Positions 17,401 to 24,383 of a DNA stretch of 32,388 bases are shown here, one piece after another; within the stretch, counting starts at the first letter, position 1; each line of letters begins with the position of its first letter. The position numbers were made by a program, and so were the translations under genes. A model generated the notes under the pieces. The model did not search any database. It was not told the DNA's origin and saw only the letters and a list, made by a program, of their open reading frames with translations. The stretch lies in NCBI GenBank assembly GCA_015487495.1, contig WFPP01000112.1:1-32388 (forward strand). The letters run 5' to 3'. This DNA is from Thiomicrorhabdus sp. GTDB lineage: Bacteria > Pseudomonadota > Gammaproteobacteria > Thiomicrospirales > Thiomicrospiraceae.

Positions 17401-18445
17401 GTGATGGCTGAAAAATTTTCTGCTGTTCAGCCATCGAAAGGCGTGCATACAACGGTACAATATCAGTGTGTTTTAAATGACACTTGCGTAACACCTCTGC
17501 GGTTTCTTTAATATCACGCTCACCAACCTGAAAAACCAATACATCACCAAACGGGTCTTTAACGGACAGCTCTTCAATGGCATCCACAATCCCCATCGTC
17601 ACATCTTGCTCGATCTCATTCCCAGAACCGTCTTCATAGCGCACTAAAGGCCGATAACGCACTTCAACGGGATACGTTCGCCCCGACACCTCCACAACAG
17701 GAGGCCGTTTGCCATTTATCGTAAAATGTTCAGCAAAGCGTTGAGTATCAATGGTGGCCGAAGTAATAATAACCTTTAAATCAGGGCGTTTAGGCAGCAG
17801 CTGTTTTAAAATACCCAGTAAAAAATCAATATTAATACTGCGCTCGTGTGCTTCATCAATAATAATCGTGTCATACTGGGTTAAAAAGCGGTCATTTTGA
17901 ATCTCTGCCAATAAAATCCCATCGGTCATCACCTTAATTAAACTGTGCGCCTTAACCAAATCTAAAAACCGAACCTGATACCCAACCACCTCACCTAATG
18001 GAGAGCCAAGTTCCTCTGCAATACGTTCCGACACACTTTTTGCCGCCAACCGTCTTGGTTGGGTACAACCAATTTTCCCCCGAACGCCCTGCCCCGCTTC
18101 CAAACAAATTTTAGGAATTTGCGTGGTTTTACCTGACCCCGTTTCACCTGCAATCACCACCACTTGATTTTCACGAATCAACTGCACCAGCTCTTCTTTT
18201 TTGGCCGCAACAGGTAATGCTGCATCATATTGGATAAGTGGCACACGTGCCTTTCGGGTATTGACCTCATCCAAAGATGCTTGCAAAGCATTCACCCATT
18301 GTTGCCACGCAGTATCTGACTCAGATAACTGGCTAAAATCCAGTTTTTGCAACCCGCGTTTTAATCGAAAACGATCCTTTACCAAACATTGATTCAGCAA
18401 AGGGTAAAGCACTCTTTTTTGAGAAGGGAATAAAACAGAATTCAT
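14444..18445 (-). CDS. hrpA: ATP-dependent RNA helicase HrpA
   Basis: Large DEAH-box helicase; in E. coli HrpA acts on mRNA and in rescuing stalled or collided ribosomes. The 1333-residue protein matches the family length. Walker A is GETGSGKTT (100-108), motif II DEAH (197-200), motif III SAT and motif VI QRKGRCGRV follow, then HA2 and OB-fold regions and the long C-terminal extension typical of bacterial HrpA. The N-terminus (LVKDRFRLKRGL) resembles that of E. coli HrpA, supporting ATG 18445, although no binding site is visible. A C8 run (15532-15539) encodes QGGEKK on the minus strand, G8 followed by A8. It is a monocistronic gene divergent from the persulfide dioxygenase gene. Confidence 0.95.
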   Translation of the reverse strand: MNSVLFPSQKRVLYPLLNQCLVKDRFRLKRGLQKLDFSQLSESDTAWQQWVNALQASLDEVNTRKARVPLIQYDAALPVAAKKEELVQLIRENQVVVIAGETGSGKTTQIPKICLEAGQGVRGKIGCTQPRRLAAKSVSERIAEELGSPLGEVVGYQVRFLDLVKAHSLIKVMTDGILLAEIQNDRFLTQYDTIIIDEAHERSINIDFLLGILKQLLPKRPDLKVIITSATIDTQRFAEHFTINGKRPPVVEVSGRTYPVEVRYRPLVRYEDGSGNEIEQDVTMGIVDAIEELSVKDPFGDVLVFQVGERDIKETAEVLRKCHLKHTDIVPLYARLSMAEQQKIFQPSQKRRIILSTNVAETSLTVPGIKYVVDPGLVRISRYSVRNKVQRLPIEKISQASANQRKGRCGRVSEGICIRLYDEEDFRSRPEFTDPEIHRTALSSVILTMAQLNLGDVQRFPFIEMPAEKSINDGFRQLHELGALDEKRRLTPEGRQIAKLPIDPSVAKMVIEAEKNGVLAEVIVIAAALSIQDPREINESTMQAARMAHSVFEDERSDFLFFLNLWHFYEHQRRHLTQNKLRKLCKTHFLSYMRMREWHELTMQLEQSLKRIGMRVGKLHLFEEKRIMNKQGMATEEVLERLSDLHSVAVHKSLLSGLLGNIAMREDEKSFLGARNTKLFIHPSSSLFKRKPKWMLAGELVETTKLYARNNAVIDIRWVEHLAKHLIKHSYSDPHWQKKRGQVGAYESITLYGLPIVNRRHCNYGPINPKEARKLFIRHGLVEGELFSNVAFFVHNRALVQKIEKLEYKLRRPDFLVDDEVIYQFYDERLPGHLYNKPAFEKWVKQTQNTHPEQIEALFLTESDLMKQPACSSLEHEFPDQVSISNHLHLEVDYAFEPGKARDGLIYHIPLSSLNLVKPQDFEWLTPGLLKEKTAFYIKSLPKSLRKQFVPVPQYVALVLDEMSPEKTQGGEKKSYLNQLVWALNRRGNQPVSLQDFSDVCLPDYLNPFFVLQDEKGITIAEGTDLDSLKIRYQHLVDAKIQQHQSKKASNEKAVFSWDFGDLPEVREIKNKASNMVAYPALQQTSKGIVLTLIGEQERAKQAHGQAVLALIKLVLADKLKYLQKKLPLQKACLCYAPYGTCQDLTKQVIDRALNQLVPEPEIIRKQSVFEETLEQVRQHWIHQAHEVAKDVQAILTQHQRIAKRIRGRVNPRWLGSVADIQIQLEGLISKDFVRQTPDVWFKQIVRYLKGIDVRLEKLDQDPNKDLLLVRQIQPILDEYQRLSQEPAYQTLPNLIELRWWIEELRLSLFAQPMKTLKPVSIKRIQKRMMSLV

Positions 18446-18597
18446 GGTTGACGGGGTAACTTTATATAAGGATAATAATTCACAATTTTACTAACTTGTA
18501 CTTATATATTTATAAACACAGTTAATTACTACTCAATAATTAATTTCAAAAGCAAAGCCTTTTTATTATAACAAACAAAACACAGGGCTCTTAAAGC

Positions 18598-19302
18598 ATG
18601 AAAATCCGTCAATTATTTGATTATGAGACTTGGACATATACCTACTTAATTTGGGACGAAACCACCAAAGAAGCGGCTGTAATTGATAGCGTGCTAGAAC
18701 AGGTTAATCGGGATATGCAACATATTACCGAACTGGGTTTAACAGTCAAATACTTGCTGGAAACCCATATTCATGCCGATCACATTACTGGAGCAGGCCC
18801 TTTACGAGAAAAAACGGGCGCCAAAATTGTTATTCATAAAAACTCAGGTTCAAAATGCGCCGATATCCTGACTTCTGAAAATGACGTCCTTACACTGGGC
18901 ACCCAAGAAATCCGTATTATTCACACCCCCGGCCATACCGATAATGACAGTACCTATCTGATTAAGGGGGCTGCCTTTACAGGAGACACGCTCTTAATTA
19001 GAGACTGTGGGCGCACCGATTTTCAATTAGGTAACACTCAAGCTCTGTACCAGAGCATTACTCAAAAACTCTTTACGCTACCAGAAGAAACAGTGATTTT
19101 TCCTGCACATGACTATGAAGGCTTAAGTCAATCAACCATTGCGGAAGAAAAAGCATTTAATATTCGTATTGGAGCAAATAAATCTTTTGAAGAGTTTTCG
19201 AATATTATGGACAATTTAATGTTACCCGACCCCAAACGCATTCACATTGCCGTTCCAGGCAACTTAGCATGTGGCAATGTAAAGACAAACCAAAAAGCTT
19301 AA
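18598..19302 (+). CDS. ETHE1-type persulfide dioxygenase
   Basis: Non-haem iron enzyme of the metallo-beta-lactamase fold that oxidises glutathione persulfide to sulfite and glutathione (sulfur dioxygenase). The 234-residue protein carries THIHADH (iron ligands His57 and His59 region), HTPGHTD with His113, and FTGDTLLIRDCGRTDFQLGN with Asp130. The RDCGRTDFQ segment and the C-terminal IAVPGNLACG are characteristic of ETHE1/SdoA rather than glyoxalase II. Cytoplasmic, no signal peptide. In a sulfur oxidiser it would dispose of persulfide sulfur; that physiological role is inference. No clear ribosome binding site precedes ATG 18598. It could be confused with a generic MBL hydrolase, but the motifs argue against that. 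Confidence 0.9.
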   Translation: MKIRQLFDYETWTYTYLIWDETTKEAAVIDSVLEQVNRDMQHITELGLTVKYLLETHIHADHITGAGPLREKTGAKIVIHKNSGSKCADILTSENDVLTLGTQEIRIIHTPGHTDNDSTYLIKGAAFTGDTLLIRDCGRTDFQLGNTQALYQSITQKLFTLPEETVIFPAHDYEGLSQSTIAEEKAFNIRIGANKSFEEFSNIMDNLMLPDPKRIHIAVPGNLACGNVKTNQKA

Positions 19303-19392
19303 AAACATCCCAATACAGCTTTACAGCTTTTTCTAAAGTTGCTTTTTTGATTCAATTTTTTATCACCACAAGGCGGGACGAAAAAAACACAC

Positions 19393-19818
19393 TCAATGCA
19401 CTTCCAACACCTCCACCTTGTAATCCAGTGTTTGATCGGCTAAAGGGTGGTTGCCATCCAAGTACACCTTATCTTCCGTTACCTCAATAATTCGAAACGT
19501 AATCATCTCTCCCTCTGGATCCTCTGTTTCAACCGTTGAGCCAACTTCAATTTCAACATTGTCTTCAAAGTTTTCCGGGCCGGCAAACACAATTAAATTT
19601 TCATTAGTTACCCCATAAGCTTTTTCAGGCGGAAGGGTTATTTTTGCTTCAAATCCTGCACTTTCTCCCTCCATTAGTTCTTCAAGACCTTCAATAATTT
19701 CACCTTCTCCTTGAATATAAATAACGGGCTCACCACCAAAAGTGGAATCCACAACCTTGCCGCTGTCATCGCGTAACTCATAGTGAAATGTCACTCGACT
19801 GCCTTTTTTAATTTTCAT
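19393..19818 (-). CDS. FKBP-type peptidyl-prolyl isomerase (SlyD/FkpB-like)
   Basis: Cytoplasmic proline isomerase and chaperone of the SlyD/FkpB group. From ATG 19818 it has 141 residues: an FKBP half (VTFHYELRDDSGKVVDSTFG, then GEGEIIEGLEELMEGE), the inserted IF domain (about 70-120) and the DGNHPLADQTLDYKVEV segment characteristic of SlyD-like proteins. It lacks the His/Cys-rich metal-binding tail of E. coli SlyD. The start is set by AAAGGA six bases upstream; an in-frame ATG at 19833 would place the binding site inside the gene. A mobile-element copy begins about 32 bp upstream and must overlap or abut its promoter. Confidence 0.92.
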   Translation of the reverse strand: MKIKKGSRVTFHYELRDDSGKVVDSTFGGEPVIYIQGEGEIIEGLEELMEGESAGFEAKITLPPEKAYGVTNENLIVFAGPENFEDNVEIEVGSTVETEDPEGEMITFRIIEVTEDKVYLDGNHPLADQTLDYKVEVLEVH

Positions 19819-19824
19819 ACACCT

Positions 19825-19830
19825 TCCTTT
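19825..19830 (-). promoter_or_regulatory. Ribosome binding site of the FKBP gene
   Basis: AAAGGA on the minus strand, six bases before ATG 19818. It lies within the longer open frame that begins at 19833, showing the shorter start is the likely one. Confidence 0.75.
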
Positions 19831-19849
19831 CATATTTTTATCAGAGGGG

Positions 19850-20118
19850 TTAAAGAACCTCTGAATAAGTCCCTTAACATTCTGTGAGTCTTCAAGCCTT
19901 CCTATTCTAGGCCTGTTTCGCAGGGAATGGTTATTCCATTCACAAGAAGCATAACAACGAAGAGGAAGGCTTGAAGGCTCACCCCACAGGGCTTAGCCAT
20001 TTTATACGCCTCGGCGTTAAATGCCTTTGCAAGGTCTGGACATGGCTTCAGTCATTTGCCTTGATGCGAATAAAATGACGTTGCCAGAAATTAAACGACT
20101 TATTCGGAGCTTCCTTAA
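19850..20118. mobile_element. IS5-like miniature element, copy B (most complete)
   Basis: A 261-bp element flanked by TTAA on both sides (19850-19853 and 20115-20118). Its ends are 18-bp imperfect inverted repeats: AGAACCTCTGAATAAGTC at 19854-19871 and the complement of GGAAGCTCCGAATAAGTC at 20097-20114 (15 of 18 match). Inside is a second inverted repeat (19886-19903 with 19963-19980, 17 of 18) enclosing a small hairpin GAATGG/CCATTC at 19925-19941. TTAA target duplication (YTAR) and GGAA-type ends fit the IS5 group. No transposase frame is present, so it would need a helper element. It separates the FKBP gene from dnaQ and fills nearly the whole gap. Confidence 0.8.
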
Positions 20119-20160
20119 GGTAAAATAACGCCCTACAATTTTACAGAAAAGAGAATACAA

Positions 20161-20862
20161 ATGCGCCAAATTCTACTTGATACAGAAACCACTGGCTTTG
20201 ACCCTCACAACGGTGACCGTATTATTGAAATTGGTGCGGTTGAAATGAAAGAACGCCGTCTAACCCAAAATAATTATCACCAGTACATTTTTCCTGAACG
20301 CTCCGTACCACAAGACGCCATTGATGTTCACGGTATTACCGATGACTTTCTAAAAGACAAACCCCTTTTCTCCGAGATTGTAGATGAATTTATGGCATAC
20401 ATTAAAGGGGCTGAATTAATTATTCACAACGCCCCCTTTGATGTTGGCTTTATTAATAATGAGCTGGCACTCTTGCCTAATAACAAATGGGGAAAAATAG
20501 AAGACCACTGCACCATTACCGACTCCCTCAAACTGGCCCGTAAAGCCTACCCTGGACAACGAAACTCTCTCGACGCACTTTGTAAGCGTCTGTACATTGA
20601 TAATTCCAATCGAACGCTTCACGGTGCCTTGCTCGATTCAGAAATTCTGGCCGATGTCTATTTAAGCATGACAGGTGGACAAACTGCTCTCATGCTACAA
20701 AATCAGCCCAGTGCACAAAAAAGCAACCATTCAACTCAAACCATTAAAATAACCAAGCGTGCGCCCCTTAAAATCATTTATGCCAATGCCCAAGAACAAG
20801 AAGCACACCAACAAAAACTTTCTGAACTCACCAAAGCCTCTGGCAAAAACCTTAATTGGTAA
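20161..20862 (+). CDS. dnaQ: DNA polymerase III epsilon subunit (proofreading exonuclease)
   Basis: 3'-5' exonuclease of the replicative polymerase core. The 233-residue protein has all DnaQ exonuclease motifs: ExoI LLDTETTGFDP (Asp7, Glu9), ExoII HNAPFDVGFI (Asp94) and ExoIIIe HGALLDSEI (His154, Asp159). A C-terminal tail (about 180-233) should carry the alpha-subunit contact. The 42 bp between the mobile element and ATG 20161 include TACAAT (20134-20139) as a possible -10 box; a -35 box would fall in the element end. rnhA, which normally sits beside dnaQ, is absent. Confidence 0.96.
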   Translation: MRQILLDTETTGFDPHNGDRIIEIGAVEMKERRLTQNNYHQYIFPERSVPQDAIDVHGITDDFLKDKPLFSEIVDEFMAYIKGAELIIHNAPFDVGFINNELALLPNNKWGKIEDHCTITDSLKLARKAYPGQRNSLDALCKRLYIDNSNRTLHGALLDSEILADVYLSMTGGQTALMLQNQPSAQKSNHSTQTIKITKRAPLKIIYANAQEQEAHQQKLSELTKASGKNLNW

Positions 20863-20950
20863 TATTCAAAAACAGTTTCACCCCCTTCTTGTTGTTACTG
20901 TTGTAATAGCCTTTAAATTAACCTGTTAAGGCGGACTCATAACTGACACC

Positions 20951-21751
20951 TCAAGTTTCTTTTGAAGTGTCTTCACTTTTTTTCATACGCGGATTCTGCG
21001 CCACAGAAACCGGTTTATTTGGAATAATACGCCACTTGGGCATGTGCCATTTTGCACCGACCAAGGTAGGGCTGTCTACGCGTTTTTTTGCGACCAAACA
21101 GTACACATTTCCAAACTGCAATCCCCATTTTGACAACCGTTGCTCTATCCATTCCAACAAAGCAATTCGGCGTGTCTTTTGTTCTCTTTGTGCAAAACAG
21201 GTAACCGTGCTGTAACGCTGCAACTGTATGTCATACCCTAATACCTCCAACCACATTTTAATTTGGCTCAAACGCGTCAGCTGTGCTTGCCTAAAAAGCG
21301 TCTCTTTTTTAAAAAAACGAAAACGCATGACCAAGCAACCAAATGGATTAAATCCCGTAATCACAATGTGCCCTTCTGGTCGCAACATTGCATCCACCTG
21401 CCTTAATAAATAGTACGGATCGGCGGCAATTTCCAAACTGTGAGGCAGCAAAACCACATCCACACTCTCTTTGGCAATGGGCAAGTAATCTAAATCGGCT
21501 TTTATAAAATGACAATGGGGGTCCAATTGTTCTCCCCCCTCCTCTTTTAGCTCCGAAGCCAACAACACTTTATATTGAATACGGCTTTCTGACATCATAC
21601 TTTTTAGGGTTGGGGCACCCAACTGCACACAATAATAGCCAAATAAGTTTTTAATGGCATCGCCTAATAATATTTTTTCTTGTTCAAAAACGGCTCGCCC
21701 ATTTAATGTAAACGCCCAGTGATTTAAAGCCTGCTGAAATCCTTGATTCAC
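20951..21751 (-). CDS. YafS-like SAM-dependent methyltransferase
   Basis: Class I methyltransferase-like protein of the YafS group, encoded in gammaproteobacteria next to gloB and dnaQ; the substrate is unknown. In 266 residues, ADLDYLPIAKESVDVVLLPHSLE and the later RPEGHIVITGFNPFG form methyltransferase motifs II-IV and post-motifs, while the glycine-rich SAM loop (motif I) is degenerate, around KVLLASEL. The start codon is GTG at 21751, with AGGAG six bases upstream. It converges on dnaQ and is divergent from gloB. A G6 run followed by AGAA (21534-21539) encodes EEGGE. Motif I weakness leaves catalytic activity uncertain. Confidence 0.82.
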   Translation of the reverse strand: MNQGFQQALNHWAFTLNGRAVFEQEKILLGDAIKNLFGYYCVQLGAPTLKSMMSESRIQYKVLLASELKEEGGEQLDPHCHFIKADLDYLPIAKESVDVVLLPHSLEIAADPYYLLRQVDAMLRPEGHIVITGFNPFGCLVMRFRFFKKETLFRQAQLTRLSQIKMWLEVLGYDIQLQRYSTVTCFAQREQKTRRIALLEWIEQRLSKWGLQFGNVYCLVAKKRVDSPTLVGAKWHMPKWRIIPNKPVSVAQNPRMKKSEDTSKET

Positions 21752-21757
21752 ATCACT

Positions 21758-21762
21758 CTCCT
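21758..21762 (-). promoter_or_regulatory. Ribosome binding site of the yafS-like gene
   Basis: AGGAG on the minus strand, six bases before GTG 21751, which supports a GTG start where no in-frame ATG is available. Confidence 0.7.
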
Positions 21763-21799
21763 AAGGAAGCTCTTTTCAAAATCCTGCATTTCCAAGCAG

Positions 21800-21828
21800 T
21801 TTAGGTATAAAATACTCCAAATTATAAC
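21800..21828 (+). promoter_or_regulatory. Candidate gloB promoter
   Basis: TTTAGG (21800-21805) and TATAAC (21823-21828) with a 17-bp spacer. Transcription would begin near 21835, leaving a leader of only about 14 nt before ATG 21849. That matches the lack of a clear ribosome binding site. Confidence 0.45.
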
Positions 21829-21848
21829 AATTGCGCTGTTTTTTCGAT

Positions 21849-22628
21849 ATGAAAATCATTGGAATTCCTGCTCTCGTTGGCAGCTATGACAACTATATTT
21901 GGGTACTTTACCAAGACGCTGACGCATGGGTCATTGACCCAGGTGAATCGCAGCAAATCATCGATTTTCTGACTCAGCATCATTTAATACTAAAAGGGAT
22001 TTTAATTACCCACCACCACTTTGATCATACCAATGGGATTGCAGCACTAAAACAGCACTGTCCAACGGCTACGGTATTTGGCCCTCAAAAAACGAGGAAC
22101 AACCCCTTCATTCAAGTTCGTCTTAAAGAGAACGATACCATTCCTATTTTTAAGGACTTTATTCTAACGGTGCTGGATACCCCTGGTCACACACCAGATC
22201 ACATTAGCTATTACAATGAGCAAGCATTATTTTGTGCCGATACCTTATTTACAGCGGGATGTGGGCGTTTGCTAGGCGGAACAATAGAAGAATTCAGTCA
22301 ATCCTTGCTTAAATTAAGGGCTCTACCAGATGCAACGCCTATCTATTGCGCGCATGAATACACCGAAGACAACCTTAACTTTGCGATTCAAGTCGAACCA
22401 AACAACCCTATACTGCAACAGCGATTAGCGGATTTCAGCACACACTATCCCGCACCACTCACCCACTCTCAAGGCCAATTAAAAACAGAAAAAGAGACCA
22501 ATCCCTTTTTACGTTTTGACCAACCCGCTATAAAACAAACACTATTGCAACGTGGGGCAGAAGAGACCCCTGCCAGTTTATTTGAAACCTTACGTCTTTG
22601 GAAAGACCAATATGACCGACAACCTTAA
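21849..22628 (+). CDS. gloB: Hydroxyacylglutathione hydrolase (glyoxalase II)
   Basis: Second enzyme of the glyoxalase path: hydrolyses S-lactoylglutathione to lactate and glutathione. From ATG 21849 it has 259 residues with the binuclear metal motif THHHFDHTNG, a HTPDHISYY segment in place of the usual TPGHT continuation, CADTLFTAGCGRLLGGT with the bridging Asp, and CAHEYTEDNL for the C-terminal metal ligand and substrate pocket. The longer open frame begins at a TTG (21831) and is not preferred. mltD starts within the last codons of this gene, so the two are probably co-translated. Confidence 0.95.
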   Translation: MKIIGIPALVGSYDNYIWVLYQDADAWVIDPGESQQIIDFLTQHHLILKGILITHHHFDHTNGIAALKQHCPTATVFGPQKTRNNPFIQVRLKENDTIPIFKDFILTVLDTPGHTPDHISYYNEQALFCADTLFTAGCGRLLGGTIEEFSQSLLKLRALPDATPIYCAHEYTEDNLNFAIQVEPNNPILQQRLADFSTHYPAPLTHSQGQLKTEKETNPFLRFDQPAIKQTLLQRGAEETPASLFETLRLWKDQYDRQP

Positions 22629-24339
22629 AATGATGATGACTTTATTCTGTTTAAAAAACAACCCATTACAGCAAACTATCCCTGTTTCACCCCCGAAATA
22701 TCTCTTGGGTATTGTTGTCTTTAGTTTGCTTTTTTTATCAGGCTGTGTATTAGCCCCCTTTACCTCAAGTGCGCCCAGTAACTATCAAGCGCTTGAGAAA
22801 AAACCGTACTTTAAACCAACCTTGATTTCTCAGACTCAACCTTATAATAAAGATTCACACTCTCAAAACACAACCTATCGTCAAGCCCCTGATCTCACAC
22901 CAGAAGAGCACTCTTCTGCGGATATCAACCGTAGCTTTCACCCTGTTATCTGGAACGAAATGCAACATCAGTTTCATCTATCTATTGAGCATCTGGGGCA
23001 GTATGAAAGCCAAATTGAATACTTTAGAAAGAACCCAAATTATTTAAGCGCGGTCAGCAAGCGTGCTCAACCCTACTTACACTATATTTTAAGTCAGGTA
23101 CAACTGCGAAACATGCCTTATGAAATTGCACTTTTACCAATCATTGAGAGTGGTTTTCAACCAACGGCCCGTTCCAATAAAGAGGCAGGAGGGTTGTGGC
23201 AATTTATTCCAAGTACCGCACGAATATTTGGCTTAAAACAAGATGAATGGTATGACGGGCGTCAAGATATTCAACAAAGCACACAAGCTGCTTTAGACTA
23301 CTTGCAAGAACTGTATCAACTCAATAACAATGACTGGCTACTGGCCTTAGCCTCCTACAATGCTGGCCCAGGCACGATTCAACGAGCCATTAAAAAATAC
23401 AACCAAAAACAGGGGGGAGAAATAACCAACAGTCAACCTGATTTTTGGGAGATTCAACCCTACTTACCACAAGAAACTCAAGATTACGTTCCTAAATTGC
23501 TTGCTGTATCACATGTTATCAATCATATTGATCATTTTGATATTACATTAGAGCCGATTGAAAACGCCCCCTTTTTTGCCGAAGTGCAACTTCCCAAACA
23601 AGTACACCTTACAAAAGTAATGCAACTGGCACAAATCCCTAAGAACACCTTTAAGCAACTGAACGCGGGTTATTTAGCTCAAACTACACCACCCGATGGC
23701 CCTCACACAGTGCTGCTACCAAGACACAAAGTAGAAGCTTTTCAAAAAAAGGTTGGGGCAACAAGCGACCTGTTTAATATCCAGTGGGTAAAGCATAAAA
23801 TTAAGATGGGCGAAAGCTTAAGTGTGATTGCACAGCGTTATCACACCACACAAACCGCCATTAAAAAAATTAACCAAATGAAAAGCAGTCGGCTTCGTGC
23901 AGGTAAAACCTTATTGATTCCAATTCCAGCTCAACCAAAGACAGTGTTAGCAAAAGCCTCTTCTAAAAAAGCAGATAAAAAATTAAAAACGCCAACACCG
24001 TCTAAAAAACACGTTATAAAACATACAGTTAAAGCGGGGGATTCACTATGGAGTATTGCTCAAAAATACAAAATAAGCTCGCATACCCTAGCCAAGTGGA
24101 ATCAGCTCAAACGCAAAACACCCCTTAAAATAGGACAAACCTTATCCATTTATGTCTCTCAAAAACCGACTCAAGCCAAACCGCGTTTTGCACGTTATAA
24201 AATTAAATCAGGAGACAGCCTCTGGAAAATTGCCAAAAAAAATAAAGTGTCTACAGAAGCGCTGGCCTCGTATAATAACTTATCACCCAACGCCTACTTA
24301 AAACCAGGGCAAATTTTAAAGATTCCAATTCGAGGGTAG
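22612..24339 (+). CDS. mltD: Membrane-bound lytic transglycosylase D with three LysM domains
   Basis: Murein lytic transglycosylase that cleaves the MurNAc-GlcNAc bond to give anhydro-muropeptides, anchored in the outer membrane as a lipoprotein. From ATG 22612 (575 residues) the lipobox LFLSGC places the lipidated Cys at residue 45, after an unusually long n-region. The SLT domain has catalytic Glu179 in LLPIIESGFQP, then GGLWQFIPSTA and ASYNAGPGT. Three C-terminal LysM modules (each with GESL or GDSLW, about 410-575) bind peptidoglycan. It overlaps the end of gloB by 17 bp, as in the E. coli mltD-gloB neighbourhood. The start could instead be one of the ATGs at 22630-22638. Confidence 0.93.
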   Translation: MTDNLKMMMTLFCLKNNPLQQTIPVSPPKYLLGIVVFSLLFLSGCVLAPFTSSAPSNYQALEKKPYFKPTLISQTQPYNKDSHSQNTTYRQAPDLTPEEHSSADINRSFHPVIWNEMQHQFHLSIEHLGQYESQIEYFRKNPNYLSAVSKRAQPYLHYILSQVQLRNMPYEIALLPIIESGFQPTARSNKEAGGLWQFIPSTARIFGLKQDEWYDGRQDIQQSTQAALDYLQELYQLNNNDWLLALASYNAGPGTIQRAIKKYNQKQGGEITNSQPDFWEIQPYLPQETQDYVPKLLAVSHVINHIDHFDITLEPIENAPFFAEVQLPKQVHLTKVMQLAQIPKNTFKQLNAGYLAQTTPPDGPHTVLLPRHKVEAFQKKVGATSDLFNIQWVKHKIKMGESLSVIAQRYHTTQTAIKKINQMKSSRLRAGKTLLIPIPAQPKTVLAKASSKKADKKLKTPTPSKKHVIKHTVKAGDSLWSIAQKYKISSHTLAKWNQLKRKTPLKIGQTLSIYVSQKPTQAKPRFARYKIKSGDSLWKIAKKNKVSTEALASYNNLSPNAYLKPGQILKIPIRG

Positions 24340-24383
24340 TTAAAACAGACATGACTGGTCGACTGCTTCAAGCGCAATACCCC

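Noticed and set aside
20930-20975. Hairpin GACACTTC/GAGGTGTC at the end of the yafS-like gene as a terminator
   Set aside because: The stem includes the stop codon and is not followed by a T tract on either strand.
22552-22611. Longer mltD start inside gloB
   Set aside because: It would overlap gloB by 77 bp and add a tail in front of an already long lipoprotein signal region; ATG 22612 is better placed.
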